A stretch of DNA of 64,000 nucleotides from Ruminococcus sp. 210702-SL.1.03 (GCF_020559915.1 NZ_JAJCLZ010000012.1:1-64000), one strand, 5' to 3'; counted from the first letter of the stretch, positions 8,287 to 16,655 are shown. Numbers and translations: made by a program. The notes: generated by a model not told the origin, from the sequence alone.

Positions 8287-8416
8287 GTACAGATTCTTGT
8301 ACAGATAATTTGCTTACTTTTTAGTACAAATATTTGTACAATTAAAAACACGGTAGTGCACTAGTACGAATTTCAGTACAGTTAATTTGAATTGTAGCAA
8401 GTCCAATAAATCGTAC
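8287..8416. repeat. Cluster of four GTAC-N8-GTAC dyads
   Basis: Perfect GTAC-N8-GTAC units start at 8287, 8324 and 8364, and a one-mismatch unit (GTCC-N8-GTAC) at 8401, giving regular steps of 37, 40 and 37 nt. The 8-nt centres are AT-rich (AGATTCTT, AAATATTT, GAATTTCA, AATAAATC); the second unit is a perfect 16-bp palindrome. The cluster begins 3 nt after the amylase stop codon and ends just before the terminator of the convergent PLP gene. The same spacing recurs at 18151-18196 and 42019-42034, so it is likely a protein-binding element of unknown function. Confidence 0.6.
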
Positions 8417-8430
8417 AATTAAATTGAAGC

Positions 8431-8466
8431 ATAAAAAAAAACCGCAGTCGATGAAAAACTGCGGTT
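8431..8466 (-). terminator. Rho-independent terminator of the PLP enzyme gene
   Basis: AACCGCAGT (8440-8448) pairs with ACTGCGGTT (8458-8466). On the minus strand the 3' arm runs into a long T-tract. On the plus strand the tail is weaker, but it may also stop read-through from the amylase gene. Confidence 0.85.
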
Positions 8467-8491
8467 ATTGCTTTTATATAAGAATATGAAC

Positions 8492-9700
8492 TTAGTCTAC
8501 GGTCTCCAGACCCTCTGCCTTGAACGCCTGACGGAGGTCGTCAATGAGGTCTTTCTTGTCCTCGATACCGATAGCTACGCGGTAGAATCCGCCGTGGAAT
8601 TCCTGCGGATAGAGGTACATTCTCTCGTCGTCCTCGCCGAGGAACACGATAAGGCTGGCGTCATGTCCCAGCGATACAGCCGATGTGAAAATATTAAGAT
8701 GAGTTACGACTCTGTTGTAGAGATCGTGCTCGCCCTTCAGACCAAATGAAAGCACACCACCGAAGCCGTTCTTCATCTGCTTTACAGCAAGCTCGTGACC
8801 CTTATGGCTCTTCAGACCGGGGTACGCAACGAAGCTTACGCAAGGCTGCTTCTCGAGCCACTCGGCGATGGCGAGCGCGTTGTCGTTGTGCACCTGCATT
8901 CTCAGCGGGAAAGTAACCGCGCCGCGCATGATGAGCCATGCGTTGAACGGGCTGATAACGCCGCCAATATTTACCTGTGCCTGATAGCGGATCTTGTCCA
9001 TGTCCTCGTGGTTGCCGATTATTGCGCCGCCCATCGAGTCGCCGTGACCGTTGATGTATTTGGTAAGGCTTTCCACAACAAAGTCAACGCCGTACTCCAG
9101 CGGACGGGTGTTGTAGGGCGAAGAGAACGTGTTGTCCGCCGAAACGAGAATTCCGTGCTCGTGCGCCAGCTTTACGATGCCTTCGATGTCGCAGATGCAG
9201 AGGGTCGGGTTGCCGGGAGTCTCAAAATGGATAAGCTTGGTATTCGGCTTAATTGCTGCCTTTACCTTTTCGAGGTCTGTGCAGTCAACTATCGAGGTTT
9301 CGATGCCCCATTTTTCAGTCCAAAGCTCGTTGAAAATGCGGTAAGTGGCGATATATGTAACGGTGGAGAAGATAACGTGGTCGCCCTTTTTCAGCTTGGT
9401 GAAGAAAAGCGCGGAAAGCGCCGCAACGCCGCTCGCCAGAACTACGCAGTCCTCGCCGCCCTCAAGATTAGCGATCTTTTTCTCCAGCAGACCCTGATTT
9501 ACGCCGCCGTTGCGGGTGTAGATCTTGTCCTCGGAAGCCGACCAGTTCATGGTAGAAGGGTCGTAGGGAAGCAGGAAGCTGTTCGCCATGTTGATAGCAG
9601 GCTCTATAGCGCCCGTGCCGGGATCAGGCTCGTTGCCGACGTGGATAGCGCGGGTGGTGAAGCTCAGCCCATCGTAATTGTGTACTTTTTTTTCGCTCAT
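8492..9700 (-). CDS. Cys/Met metabolism PLP-dependent lyase/synthase (cystathionine gamma-lyase/synthase family)
   Basis: A 402-residue cytosolic enzyme of the Cys_Met_Meta_PP family, fold type I. The N-terminal phrase TRAIHVGNEPDPGTGAIEP, the substrate loop ASGVAALSAL and the PLP lysine in ESLTKYINGHGD (near residue 209) are visible. Members are cystathionine gamma-synthase, cystathionine gamma-lyase, methionine gamma-lyase or O-acetylhomoserine sulfhydrylase, and primary sequence alone does not separate them. ATG at 9700 is chosen because AAAGGACG stands 6-7 nt before it; an upstream in-frame start would extend into the promoter (TATAAT-like on this strand near 9750). No S-box or T-box is seen in the short leader. 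Confidence 0.85.
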   Translation of the reverse strand: MSEKKVHNYDGLSFTTRAIHVGNEPDPGTGAIEPAINMANSFLLPYDPSTMNWSASEDKIYTRNGGVNQGLLEKKIANLEGGEDCVVLASGVAALSALFFTKLKKGDHVIFSTVTYIATYRIFNELWTEKWGIETSIVDCTDLEKVKAAIKPNTKLIHFETPGNPTLCICDIEGIVKLAHEHGILVSADNTFSSPYNTRPLEYGVDFVVESLTKYINGHGDSMGGAIIGNHEDMDKIRYQAQVNIGGVISPFNAWLIMRGAVTFPLRMQVHNDNALAIAEWLEKQPCVSFVAYPGLKSHKGHELAVKQMKNGFGGVLSFGLKGEHDLYNRVVTHLNIFTSAVSLGHDASLIVFLGEDDERMYLYPQEFHGGFYRVAIGIEDKKDLIDDLRQAFKAEGLETVD

Positions 9701-9832
9701 ATTTTTTCGTCCTTTCGCGTGTTTTTTGTAAAATTCGTAATAAACCAAATTATATTATATCATACTATCCCGCTATGTTTGTAAAGTTTTTCTGAATTTT
9801 ACCCAAAGCTTGCCGCACATTTTCCCATTTGC

Positions 9833-9861
9833 TTGACATCTCGCCGCGCTTGTGATACAAT
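9833..9861 (+). promoter_or_regulatory. Promoter TTGACA-17-TACAAT for the GNAT gene
   Basis: TTGACA at 9833-9838 and TACAAT at 9856-9861, spacing 17 nt. It is divergent from the PLP enzyme gene. Confidence 0.75.
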
Positions 9862-9898
9862 TATTATTAAAATTTGAAAGCAGGTGCGTGCTATAAAA

Positions 9899-10441
9899 AT
9901 GAAGAAAATTCGCGGTATTGTGGAGAATGCCCGCGCGGCGGCGCTGTATTTTGAAGCTTTTCCGCCCGAGGAACGTGCGCCGTGGCTTTTTCTCGCTAAA
10001 AAAGCCAGCAATGCAAACGCCGATAACTGGGGTATCTACGCCGACGGCAGATTTGCGGGTCTGATGTACGTTGTAAATCATGCCGATCTCTCCTATGTTT
10101 TCTATTTCGCAGTCAAAAAAGATTTCCGCGGAACGGGACTGGGCGCTCGCGCTCTGAAACTTGCCCGTAAGCACTACGCCGGCAGACGCTTTTTCCTCGC
10201 GATAGAGAGCTTAGACCCCGCTGCCGATAATTACGACGAACGTGTAAAGCTCCGTGATTTTTACCTGCGCGGCGGTCTTTTGCCGATGGGCATGAACGTT
10301 CAGGAGGGAAGCGTGGTCTACGAACTGCTCGGATGCGGCGGAAAGGTCGCGGCGGAGGAATACAGCGCCCTTATCGCCGAATACCTCTGCAAGACGGTTT
10401 TCAGAGGCGTAACGATGCGGATCTTGCCGCCCGAAAAATAG
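9899..10441 (+). CDS. GNAT family N-acetyltransferase
   Basis: A 180-residue acetyltransferase. The acetyl-CoA loop of GNAT motif A is seen in FRGTGLGARALKLAR (near residue 76), preceded by the beta-4 strand YVFYFAVKKD and followed by AIESLDPAADN, a common GNAT continuation. The acceptor is unknown. ATG 9899 is preferred with AGGTG 12 nt upstream; an in-frame GTG at 9884 is an alternative that would add five residues and sit within the ribosome site. It stands alone between two promoters. Confidence 0.8.
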   Translation: MKKIRGIVENARAAALYFEAFPPEERAPWLFLAKKASNANADNWGIYADGRFAGLMYVVNHADLSYVFYFAVKKDFRGTGLGARALKLARKHYAGRRFFLAIESLDPAADNYDERVKLRDFYLRGGLLPMGMNVQEGSVVYELLGCGGKVAAEEYSALIAEYLCKTVFRGVTMRILPPEK

Positions 10442-10549
10442 CTTATTTATAAGGTATACCTTAGGCACATTTTTCCTCTTGACACAGATCTGTCATTTGT
10501 TTGATACCATAATTTCAGATTACGGCGGTGAAAAATTTTTAAAAAGGGG

Positions 10550-10578
10550 TTCACATTCGCGAAAAAATGTGGTATAAT
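10550..10578 (+). promoter_or_regulatory. Promoter TTCACA-17-TATAAT for the RING/zinc-ribbon protein
   Basis: TTCACA at 10550-10555 and TATAAT at 10573-10578, spacing 17 nt, about 55 nt before the ATG at 10634. Confidence 0.7.
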
Positions 10579-10633
10579 AAAACTAAGTAAATGTGCGCGG
10601 TCGGCGACCTTCCGCGTGGAAAGGAAAGTAAAG

Positions 10634-11692
10634 ATGACAAAATATATTGGCGCAAAATGCTCGGTCTGCGGCGAAATGTTCAAAGACGGCGACGACATAG
10701 TCGTGTGCCCCGACTGCGGCACGCCCTACCATCGCGCCTGCTGGGATAAAAATGGCGAGTGCATAAACCACGAGCTGCATGAGTCAGGCATGAGCTGGAG
10801 CGAAAAGATGGAAAACGAAAGGCTCGAAGCCGCCTCACACGGCGAACCGATACGCTGCATACGCTGCGGGACCGAGAACGACCCCGGCACGATGTTCTGC
10901 GTTGAGTGCGGAATGCCGCTCGCGCAGGGCAGGAACGAAGCGCGTCCCTTCAATGGCACGCAGGCTCAGTCCGACCAGTCCGACCAGTCCGAAGAACAAC
11001 CGAATCAAAACGGCTTCTTCAATTACAGCCAGCCGAACGCCGACGCGCAGAGCGGGCAGGATCAGCAAAACCAGCAGGGCTTCTCGAACGGTTTCAATTT
11101 TGGCATACCCGTTCAGCCCGTTAAGCTCACCGAAGAGTCAGACATAGACGGCATACGTTTGGGCGATTTCTTCGATTACGCGGGCAGACGCTCGCTCTCG
11201 TTGATCGCAAACTTCGTGAAATTTGCCAAGACAGGCTCGAAAACTTCGATGAATATAGCGGCGCTTTTCTTCCCGCAGTACTATTTCTTTTACCGCAAAA
11301 TGTATAAAAAGGGAATTTTGTTCATGCTGCTATGGTTTCTGACGGCTATTCCCACCTTGATACTTTACGGTCAGTCGGGCGTGCTGGGCATGGTCTTCTT
11401 CAATATGCCCTTCAATATCAAGTCGCAGGCGTTCCTCAACATTTGCAACATCGCCCAAATAGCCGCGACGCTCATGGGCATATTCGCCTGCCTGTACGCC
11501 AATTACTGGTACTACAAACAGGCACGGAACGACATTCAGAATATCCGCTCGCAGACCGACTTATCGGAGAACGAGATTCGCGCAAAGATAGCGCAGTCGG
11601 GCGGAACATCGTGGGCTAAGGTGATAATCGCGGGCGTTTCCGCAGTGGCAGTGAGCCTTGTTTTTCTGCTCGTGCTGACGATATTGTTCTGA
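10634..11692 (+). CDS. Prokaryotic RING-finger plus zinc-ribbon membrane protein
   Basis: A 352-residue protein with a modular layout. Residues 9-40 hold a RING-like treble clef (CSVCGEMF, then CPDCGTPYHRACW), residues about 75-95 a double-Cys zinc ribbon (CIRCG, then CVECG), residues about 100-165 a Gln/Ser/Asn-rich linker, and the rest three to four membrane helices resembling DUF2628 (FFPQYYFFYRKMYKKGILF is the loop that leads into the first). The zinc modules should face the cytosol. Bacterial RING proteins of this type are of unknown function; no ubiquitin-like partner is nearby. ATG 10634 is preceded by AAGGAAAG. Gene stands alone. Confidence 0.7.
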   Translation: MTKYIGAKCSVCGEMFKDGDDIVVCPDCGTPYHRACWDKNGECINHELHESGMSWSEKMENERLEAASHGEPIRCIRCGTENDPGTMFCVECGMPLAQGRNEARPFNGTQAQSDQSDQSEEQPNQNGFFNYSQPNADAQSGQDQQNQQGFSNGFNFGIPVQPVKLTEESDIDGIRLGDFFDYAGRRSLSLIANFVKFAKTGSKTSMNIAALFFPQYYFFYRKMYKKGILFMLLWFLTAIPTLILYGQSGVLGMVFFNMPFNIKSQAFLNICNIAQIAATLMGIFACLYANYWYYKQARNDIQNIRSQTDLSENEIRAKIAQSGGTSWAKVIIAGVSAVAVSLVFLLVLTILF

Positions 11693-11729
11693 GTTAACAA
11701 AAAATTTACGAATACCGCCGCGCCCGCTC

Positions 11730-11758
11730 TTGACAAGTTGGCGCGGTTTTGTTATAAT
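11730..11758 (+). promoter_or_regulatory. Promoter TTGACA-17-TATAAT of the rpsF-ssb-rpsR operon
   Basis: TTGACA at 11730-11735 and TATAAT at 11753-11758 with a 17-nt spacer; consensus in both hexamers. It gives a leader of about 85 nt before rpsF. Confidence 0.9.
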
Positions 11759-11774
11759 AATATTGCTGTCTTTA

Positions 11775-11802
11775 TGTGCAGCCGGCGGTTTTCCGCTGAC
11801 CC
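11775..11802 (+). ncRNA. Candidate S6:S18-binding leader motif of rpsF
   Basis: In the rpsF leader, GCGG-TTTT-CCGC forms a tight hairpin (11785-11796) with a bulged GCCG on its 5' side and a CA/TG closing step. A CCG-containing bulge beside a GC-rich hairpin is the hallmark of the mRNA motif bound by the S6:S18 complex, which shuts down its own operon. Both rpsF and rpsR are in this operon. The lower stem is not clear by eye, so the call is tentative. Confidence 0.4.
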
Positions 11803-11849
11803 TTGCTCGCAAATGCGGGCTTAATATCCACAAGGAGGTGTCATTTAAA

Positions 11850-12140
11850 ATGGCGAAGATCAATGAAAAGTACGAAGCAGTAGTAGTATTCAGCTCTAAG
11901 AGCGGCGAAGAGAACGTTAAGGCTCTTACCGAAAAGTTCGATGAACTTATCAAGGCAAATGCAACTGACGTTACTATGAACGACTGGGGCAAGAGAAAGC
12001 TTGCTTACGAGATCAACTACGAGGCAGAGGGTAACTACGTTCTCTGGAACTTTACTTCCGTAACTTCTTTCCCTGCTGAGCTCGAGCGTGTACTCGGTAT
12101 CACCGACGGCGTTCTGCGTTTCCTCGTTACTGTACAGTAA
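11850..12140 (+). CDS. rpsF: Small ribosomal subunit protein bS6
   Basis: A 96-residue S6 protein that sits on the platform of the 30S subunit with S18. Conserved features are the first strand YEAVVVFSSK, the helix around ALTEKFDELI, and NDWGKRKLAYEINYEAEGNY, the classical S6 phrase. ATG 11850 follows AAGGAGGTG at a 7-nt distance. It is first in rpsF-ssb-rpsR, the normal order in Firmicutes, driven by a consensus promoter and perhaps autoregulated through the leader hairpin. Confidence 0.97.
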   Translation: MAKINEKYEAVVVFSSKSGEENVKALTEKFDELIKANATDVTMNDWGKRKLAYEINYEAEGNYVLWNFTSVTSFPAELERVLGITDGVLRFLVTVQ

Positions 12141-12209
12141 GTCGGTAACCTTTAGGGAAAAACCTGCTCTTTGCGCCGCGCGCAGAGGGCCGAGAAAGGA
12201 AGATAGATC

Positions 12210-12728
12210 ATGCTGAATAAAGTTATTCTCATGGGCAGGATCACGCGCGATCTGGAGCTTAAAACTACTCCGAGCGGCGTTTCCGTGCTCACATTCTCTA
12301 TTGCGGTAGACCGCAGCTTTGTCCGCCAGGGCGAAGAACGTCAGGCTGATTTCATCACCTGCGTAGCATGGCGCCAGCAGGCAGAGTTTATAAATCGCTA
12401 TTTCGGCAAAGGCAGAATGATCGCCGTAGTCGGAAATCTCCGTACCCGCACCTATGATGATAAAAACGGTACTAAACATTACGTTACCGAGGTCTATGTA
12501 GACGAAGCTTCGTTTACAGGCGAGCCTAAGCAGCAGGGCGGTTACCAGGGCGGTTATCAGCAGCAGCCCTCTTACCAGCAGAATAACAGCTATCAGGGTT
12601 CTTATCAGCAGCAGCCTGCGCCGCAGCAGAATAATTATCAGAGCGGCAGACCCCAGCCCGATGATCCTATGAATATCGGCGATATTCAGGACTTCGAGGT
12701 ATTCAGCGACGATGGCGTTCCTTTCTGA
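12210..12728 (+). CDS. ssb: Single-stranded DNA-binding protein
   Basis: A 172-residue SSB that coats single-stranded DNA during replication and repair. The N-terminal OB fold (about 1-105) starts MLNKVILMGRITRDLELKTT. The linker is a low-complexity Gly/Gln/Tyr-rich stretch (about 108-155), and the protein ends in the acidic tip DDGVPF, the interaction peptide that recruits partner proteins. It lies between rpsF and rpsR in the same operon. Length is normal for the family. Confidence 0.96.
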   Translation: MLNKVILMGRITRDLELKTTPSGVSVLTFSIAVDRSFVRQGEERQADFITCVAWRQQAEFINRYFGKGRMIAVVGNLRTRTYDDKNGTKHYVTEVYVDEASFTGEPKQQGGYQGGYQQQPSYQQNNSYQGSYQQQPAPQQNNYQSGRPQPDDPMNIGDIQDFEVFSDDGVPF

Positions 12729-12777
12729 CAAATTGTTGCATTTAAATTAATTGGTATTTCCGGTTAGGAGGATTGAC

Positions 12778-13014
12778 ATGGAAAGAAATTCAAGACCTAT
12801 GAAGAGAGGCCGCAAGAAGGTTTGTATGTTCTGCGTAGACAGAGCTGAAAAGATCGATTATAAGGATATTGCTAAGCTCAGAAAGTGCATGACCGAAAGA
12901 GGAAAGATCCTTCCTCGCAGAGTTACCGGTACTTGCGCTTACCACCAGAGAGAGCTTACTTCGGCTATCAAGAGAGCGCGTCACCTTGCTCTGCTGCCTT
13001 ACGTTGCAGACTAA
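12778..13014 (+). CDS. rpsR: Small ribosomal subunit protein bS18
   Basis: A 78-residue S18 with a basic N-terminus and the conserved KVCMFC, then [19 protein letters not shown] and [10 protein letters not shown]. It pairs with S6 on the 30S platform. The two cysteines in CMFC resemble the zinc-type S18 paralogue. ATG 12778 has TTAGGAGG 7 nt upstream; the in-frame GTG-like start farther upstream lacks a ribosome site. Last gene before a strong terminator. Confidence 0.97.
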   Translation: MERNSRPMKRGRKKVCMFCVDRAEKIDYKDIAKLRKCMTERGKILPRRVTGTCAYHQRELTSAIKRARHLALLPYVAD

Positions 13015-13041
13015 TTGCGCTATAAATTTATTTTAGCTAAC

Positions 13042-13075
13042 AAAGGTATCCGATATGATGCGGATACCTTTTTGT
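13042..13075 (+). terminator. Terminator of the rpsF-ssb-rpsR operon
   Basis: AAAGGTATCCG and CGGATACCTTT form an 11-bp stem with an 8-nt loop and a T-tail. Confidence 0.9.
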
Positions 13076-13097
13076 TCTATAAATTTTTTCCTGCTGC

Positions 13098-13126
13098 TTG
13101 AAATATTACAGAAAATGTGGTATTAT
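13098..13126 (+). promoter_or_regulatory. Promoter TTGAAA-17-TATTAT for lon-engB
   Basis: TTGAAA at 13098-13103 and TATTAT at 13121-13126, spacing 17 nt. No CIRCE or CtsR-type operator is seen nearby. Confidence 0.7.
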
Positions 13127-13200
13127 ATTATTACCGACTTAAAAACTGACCGCTCGCTCATCTGCGGGCTTCGGCAAAATAAATGCTGAGAGGTGTAAAC

Positions 13201-15684
13201 ATGAAACAGGAGTTTGATTACAACGAATTTGATAAAAATTTTCCGCTGGGCGAAAGTTTTGAACTTCCCTGCATCCCCGCTAGGGACGTGGTGGTGCTGC
13301 CCGGCGAGGAAACTAATATAGATGTCGCGCGCCGCAGGACCGTTTATTCGGTAAAACGCGCTCTTAAAAACGACGGTTACGTCTTTATAACTATGCAGAA
13401 AGACTCTCTGGAGGAAAAGCCTTCCGCCGCCGACCTCTGCCATGTGGGCACTATCGCCTATGTGAAACAGGCGGTGGAAACTAATGGCAGCGTGCACCGT
13501 TGCTACATCATCGGCTGCGCACGCGCTGAGCTGGAGGATTTTTCTGCTGTGGGTGCCGGATTTTCCGCAACAGCCCGCCGCGTGCTCGATTATGAGGAGG
13601 ATCCTCTCAACGAGCACCAGATACAGGCGATAATGCACGAAGTTCTCGACAGCTTCGGCGAGCTGCTCGACGCTATGAATAAGCCGCTTTCCGATGAAGA
13701 ACGCGCAGTTTTCGCGATAAGAGATCCGTATGAGCTTTACGAAACGCTTGTCCAACTGCCGAATATATCGCCTGTTAATCGTCAGGAGCTTCATGAGCTG
13801 CCCTCATGCGGCGAAAAGCTGATGAAGCTTGCCGAGGTGCTCGCTTCTGAGGCTGATATTGTACGTCTGGAAGCTCAGGTGCACGCTAAGGTGCATGAGT
13901 CGATAAATCAGGGTCAGCGCGATTATTATATCCGTGAGCAGATACGCGTGCTGAAAGAAGAGCTTGGCGAGGACGACGATTATCAGTCGGACAGCGAGGA
14001 GTGCGCCGCTTACCGCGAAAAGCTCGCCGCTGTTCACAATATCTCTGATGACGCCCGCGCGCGACTTGCAGAGGAGATCGAGCGCCTTGCCAAAACGCCA
14101 TCCTATTCGCAGGAGGCGGCTCTGCTGCGCTCTTATCTCGATGTATGCCTTTCACTGCCTTGGGATACCACTAGCGAGGACGTTACCGATATAGATTCGG
14201 CTGCGAAAATTCTCGATGAAGACCACTACGGTATCCGCAAAGTCAAGGATAGGATTCTTGAAAACATAGCCGTTCGCGAGCTTACGCCCGACGTTAAGGG
14301 ACAGATAATCTGCCTTTCAGGCCCTCCGGGAGTCGGCAAGACCAGCGTGGCAAAGTCTATCGCCCGCGCACTCGGCAGAAAATTCGTCCGCGTTTCGCTC
14401 GGCGGCGTGCGCGATGAAAGCGATATTCGCGGCCATAGAAAGACCTACCTCGGCGCTATGCCCGGCAGGATAATTATGGCGCTGAAGCAGGCGGGAACTT
14501 CCAACCCCGTAATGCTGCTCGATGAGATAGATAAGATGGCGAACGATTTCCGCGGCGACCCCTCGTCCGCAATGCTCGAGGTGCTCGATTCTGAGCAGAA
14601 CAGCCAGTTCCGCGACCACTATACCGAGATACCGTTCGACCTCAGCAACGTGCTTTTCATCACCACGGCGAACAACACCTCCGCAATATCCGCCCCGCTG
14701 CTCGACAGAATGGAGCTGATAGAGCTTTCCAGCTATACGCGCGAGGAGAAATTCCACATCGCGAAAGAGCACCTGCTGCCGAAACAGCTCAAAAAGCACG
14801 GCATAAAGGCTTCGCAGCTTCGCCTTGCCGACAGCGCTATCTACTCGCTGATCGACAGCTATACTCGCGAGGCGGGCGTGCGTACCCTCGAGCGCGAGAT
14901 TGGTTCGCTATGCCGCAAAGCAGCTAAAAAGCTCGTTACCGGCGAGAAAAAGGTCAGCATAAAGGCTGCCAATATCGAGGAGTACCTCGGTCACAAGAAA
15001 TTTACCGATGATTATTTCTCCAAAAAGCCTGCGGTCGGCTGCGTAAACGGCCTTGCGTGGACAAGCGTAGGCGGAGTTATCCTGCCCGTTGAAGCCCTCA
15101 TTCTCGACGGCAAGGGCAAGGTCACGCTTACAGGTTCGCTCGGCGACGTCATGAAAGAGTCGGCAACGCTGGCTGTCAGCAACGCCCGCCGCCTCGCAAA
15201 GGCTTACGGCTACGACGCTGATTTTTACGAGAAAAAAGATATACATATCCACGCTCCCGAGGGCGCTGTTCCTAAGGACGGCCCTTCGGCAGGCGTTACG
15301 ATGATAACCGCGCTGGTTTCCGCGCTCAGCGGTATAAAAGTGCGCTCAGACGTTGCGATGACGGGCGAGATAACCCTTACGGGCAAGGTTCTGCCGATAG
15401 GCGGTCTGCGCGAAAAGACCATGGCGGCGTACAAGGCTGGTATGCAGACGGTTATAATACCGCAGGGCAATAAGGGTGACCTCGACGACGTTGACGAAAA
15501 GGTGCGCGAAGAGGTGCAGTTCGTGCTCGCTGATAAGATCGAGGACGTGCTCGCAGTAGCGCTGATGGCGGGTGAAAAGAGCGGCGCTGACGAAAAGCCC
15601 AAGAAAAGAAAGCCCCGCGCCAAGCGCTCTGAGCACACCGAGCCTGCCGAGCCGGCCGAAGCCGCCGAAACAGGGAGGGCGTAA
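13201..15684 (+). CDS. lon: ATP-dependent protease La (Lon)
   Basis: An 827-residue cytosolic protease that unfolds and degrades damaged or regulatory proteins. Order of parts: LON substrate-binding N-domain (from residue about 25), coiled-coil middle, AAA+ module with Walker A GPPGVGKTS (near 375) and Walker B MLLDEIDKM, and a C-terminal serine protease domain with the Ser-Lys dyad in PKDGPSAGVTM (near 695) and GGLREKTMAAYKAG (near 738). The C-terminus has an extra Lys/Arg then Glu/Pro/Ala tail (about 795-827) not needed for catalysis. ATG 13201 is used because GAGAGGTG precedes it; an earlier in-frame ATG at 13183 has no ribosome site. It overlaps nothing and is 2 nt from engB. Confidence 0.97.
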   Translation: MKQEFDYNEFDKNFPLGESFELPCIPARDVVVLPGEETNIDVARRRTVYSVKRALKNDGYVFITMQKDSLEEKPSAADLCHVGTIAYVKQAVETNGSVHRCYIIGCARAELEDFSAVGAGFSATARRVLDYEEDPLNEHQIQAIMHEVLDSFGELLDAMNKPLSDEERAVFAIRDPYELYETLVQLPNISPVNRQELHELPSCGEKLMKLAEVLASEADIVRLEAQVHAKVHESINQGQRDYYIREQIRVLKEELGEDDDYQSDSEECAAYREKLAAVHNISDDARARLAEEIERLAKTPSYSQEAALLRSYLDVCLSLPWDTTSEDVTDIDSAAKILDEDHYGIRKVKDRILENIAVRELTPDVKGQIICLSGPPGVGKTSVAKSIARALGRKFVRVSLGGVRDESDIRGHRKTYLGAMPGRIIMALKQAGTSNPVMLLDEIDKMANDFRGDPSSAMLEVLDSEQNSQFRDHYTEIPFDLSNVLFITTANNTSAISAPLLDRMELIELSSYTREEKFHIAKEHLLPKQLKKHGIKASQLRLADSAIYSLIDSYTREAGVRTLEREIGSLCRKAAKKLVTGEKKVSIKAANIEEYLGHKKFTDDYFSKKPAVGCVNGLAWTSVGGVILPVEALILDGKGKVTLTGSLGDVMKESATLAVSNARRLAKAYGYDADFYEKKDIHIHAPEGAVPKDGPSAGVTMITALVSALSGIKVRSDVAMTGEITLTGKVLPIGGLREKTMAAYKAGMQTVIIPQGNKGDLDDVDEKVREEVQFVLADKIEDVLAVALMAGEKSGADEKPKKRKPRAKRSEHTEPAEPAEAAETGRA

Positions 15685-15686
15685 AC

Positions 15687-16427
15687 ATGAATTTTTCTAA
15701 GGCTGAATTTCTCACATCTTTCGGCAAGCTTTCGCAAATGCCGCCCTCAGACCGCGGCGAGATATGCTTTTCGGGCAGGTCGAATGTGGGAAAATCTACG
15801 CTGATAAATAAGCTGCTGAACCGCAAATCCATAGCGCGAGTAAGCTCAGTGCCCGGCAAAACGGTCACGATAAACTTCTTCACGCTCGATAATATCTACC
15901 TTGTAGACCTGCCCGGCTACGGCTACGCAAAGGTCTCTAAGGGCGAAAAACGCGGCTGGAGCAACCTTATAGGCGGCTATCTTGAGGACGACCGCCGCGA
16001 TCTCGAGCTTGTGATACAGCTTATAGATATGCGCCACGCCCCCAGCAGGGACGATCTGCAAATGATAAATTTCCTTATAGAAAGAGAGCTGCCTTTTATA
16101 ATAGTATTCACCAAGGCGGACAAGCTGAACAAGCGCGAGAGGGAAGAGCGAATGGCGGCTTTCGCCGAAGAGATACCATACTTCGAGGACATCACCTGCG
16201 TGCCTTTCTCGGCGGTAACGCTAGAGGGCGTAGAGCAGCTTCGCGGTATAATCGAGGAAGTATCGGAAGATTACGCCGACTTTCTCGAAAACGGCGCTTT
16301 GCTTGACGACGCAGACGATATTGACGGCGAAGAGGAAGATACTTCGGATACGTCAGAAGAGCCTGCCCAGCAGGAAAATACCGGCATTGACGCCGCGGGC
16401 TATCTTATCCCGAAAAACAGAAAGTAA
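15687..16427 (+). CDS. engB: Ribosome-biogenesis GTPase EngB (YsxC/YihA)
   Basis: A 246-residue TrmE-Era-EngA-type GTPase that helps assemble the 50S subunit. G1 GRSNVGKST (31-39), the switch region PGKTVTINFF, G3 DLPGYGYAK, G4 TKAD and a G5-like FSA are all present. The core ends near residue 200; a further 45-residue acidic tail, rich in Asp, Glu and Ser/Thr, is longer than in typical EngB. It follows lon by 2 nt, a conserved pairing in Firmicutes, with its ribosome site (GGGAGGGCG) inside the end of lon. Confidence 0.95.
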   Translation: MNFSKAEFLTSFGKLSQMPPSDRGEICFSGRSNVGKSTLINKLLNRKSIARVSSVPGKTVTINFFTLDNIYLVDLPGYGYAKVSKGEKRGWSNLIGGYLEDDRRDLELVIQLIDMRHAPSRDDLQMINFLIERELPFIIVFTKADKLNKREREERMAAFAEEIPYFEDITCVPFSAVTLEGVEQLRGIIEEVSEDYADFLENGALLDDADDIDGEEEDTSDTSEEPAQQENTGIDAAGYLIPKNRK

Positions 16428-16440
16428 CTTATCAACGCAA

Positions 16441-16478
16441 AAACGCTTCGGTTTTCTAATACCCGAAGCGTTTGCTTA
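16441..16478. terminator. Bidirectional terminator between engB and the small convergent gene
   Basis: AAACGCTTCGG and CCGAAGCGTTT form an 11-bp stem; T-rich tails lie on both sides. The minus-strand gene stops inside its right edge. Confidence 0.85.
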
Positions 16479-16655
16479 TTTGCCGACATCGCCGCAGCAT
16501 TTCGCCTGCATGGTGCGCCCCGCCGAGATGGTCTCAAGAGTGTCGCCAAGCTGAGTGAGCACAGCGCCCAGCAGGGCAAGCTCTTCATCGTCCAAGCGGC
16601 AGGCTATCGCGTTGGCGAGCGCGGTGACGGCGGCCGTGATCTCGCAGGCGTTCAC
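16476..16655 (-). CDS. Small DUF6774-like protein
   Basis: A 59-residue protein read from GTG at 16655. The sequence begins MNACEITAAVTALANAIACR and continues LDDEELALLGAVLTQLGDTL, ending in a Cys-Cys tail; this pattern of an N-terminal Asn-x-Cys-Glu and a Gln-Leu-Gly-Asp-Thr-Leu centre is what I know from DUF6774 proteins of Clostridia, whose role is unknown. The start is supported by a GGGGGGTG ribosome site 6 nt upstream, and the stop lies in the shared terminator. No plus-strand gene overlaps it. Conserved Cys residues might bind a metal, but this is inference. Confidence 0.7.
   Translation of the reverse strand: MNACEITAAVTALANAIACRLDDEELALLGAVLTQLGDTLETISAGRTMQAKCCGDVGK

Noticed and set aside
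8795..9784. A 329-codon plus-strand frame opposite the Cys/Met PLP enzyme
   Set aside because: Antisense to a clear PLP enzyme; would read through the promoter region of both neighbours.
9701..9832. An S-box or other methionine-type riboswitch before the PLP enzyme
   Set aside because: The leader is about 40 nt and lacks the conserved helices.
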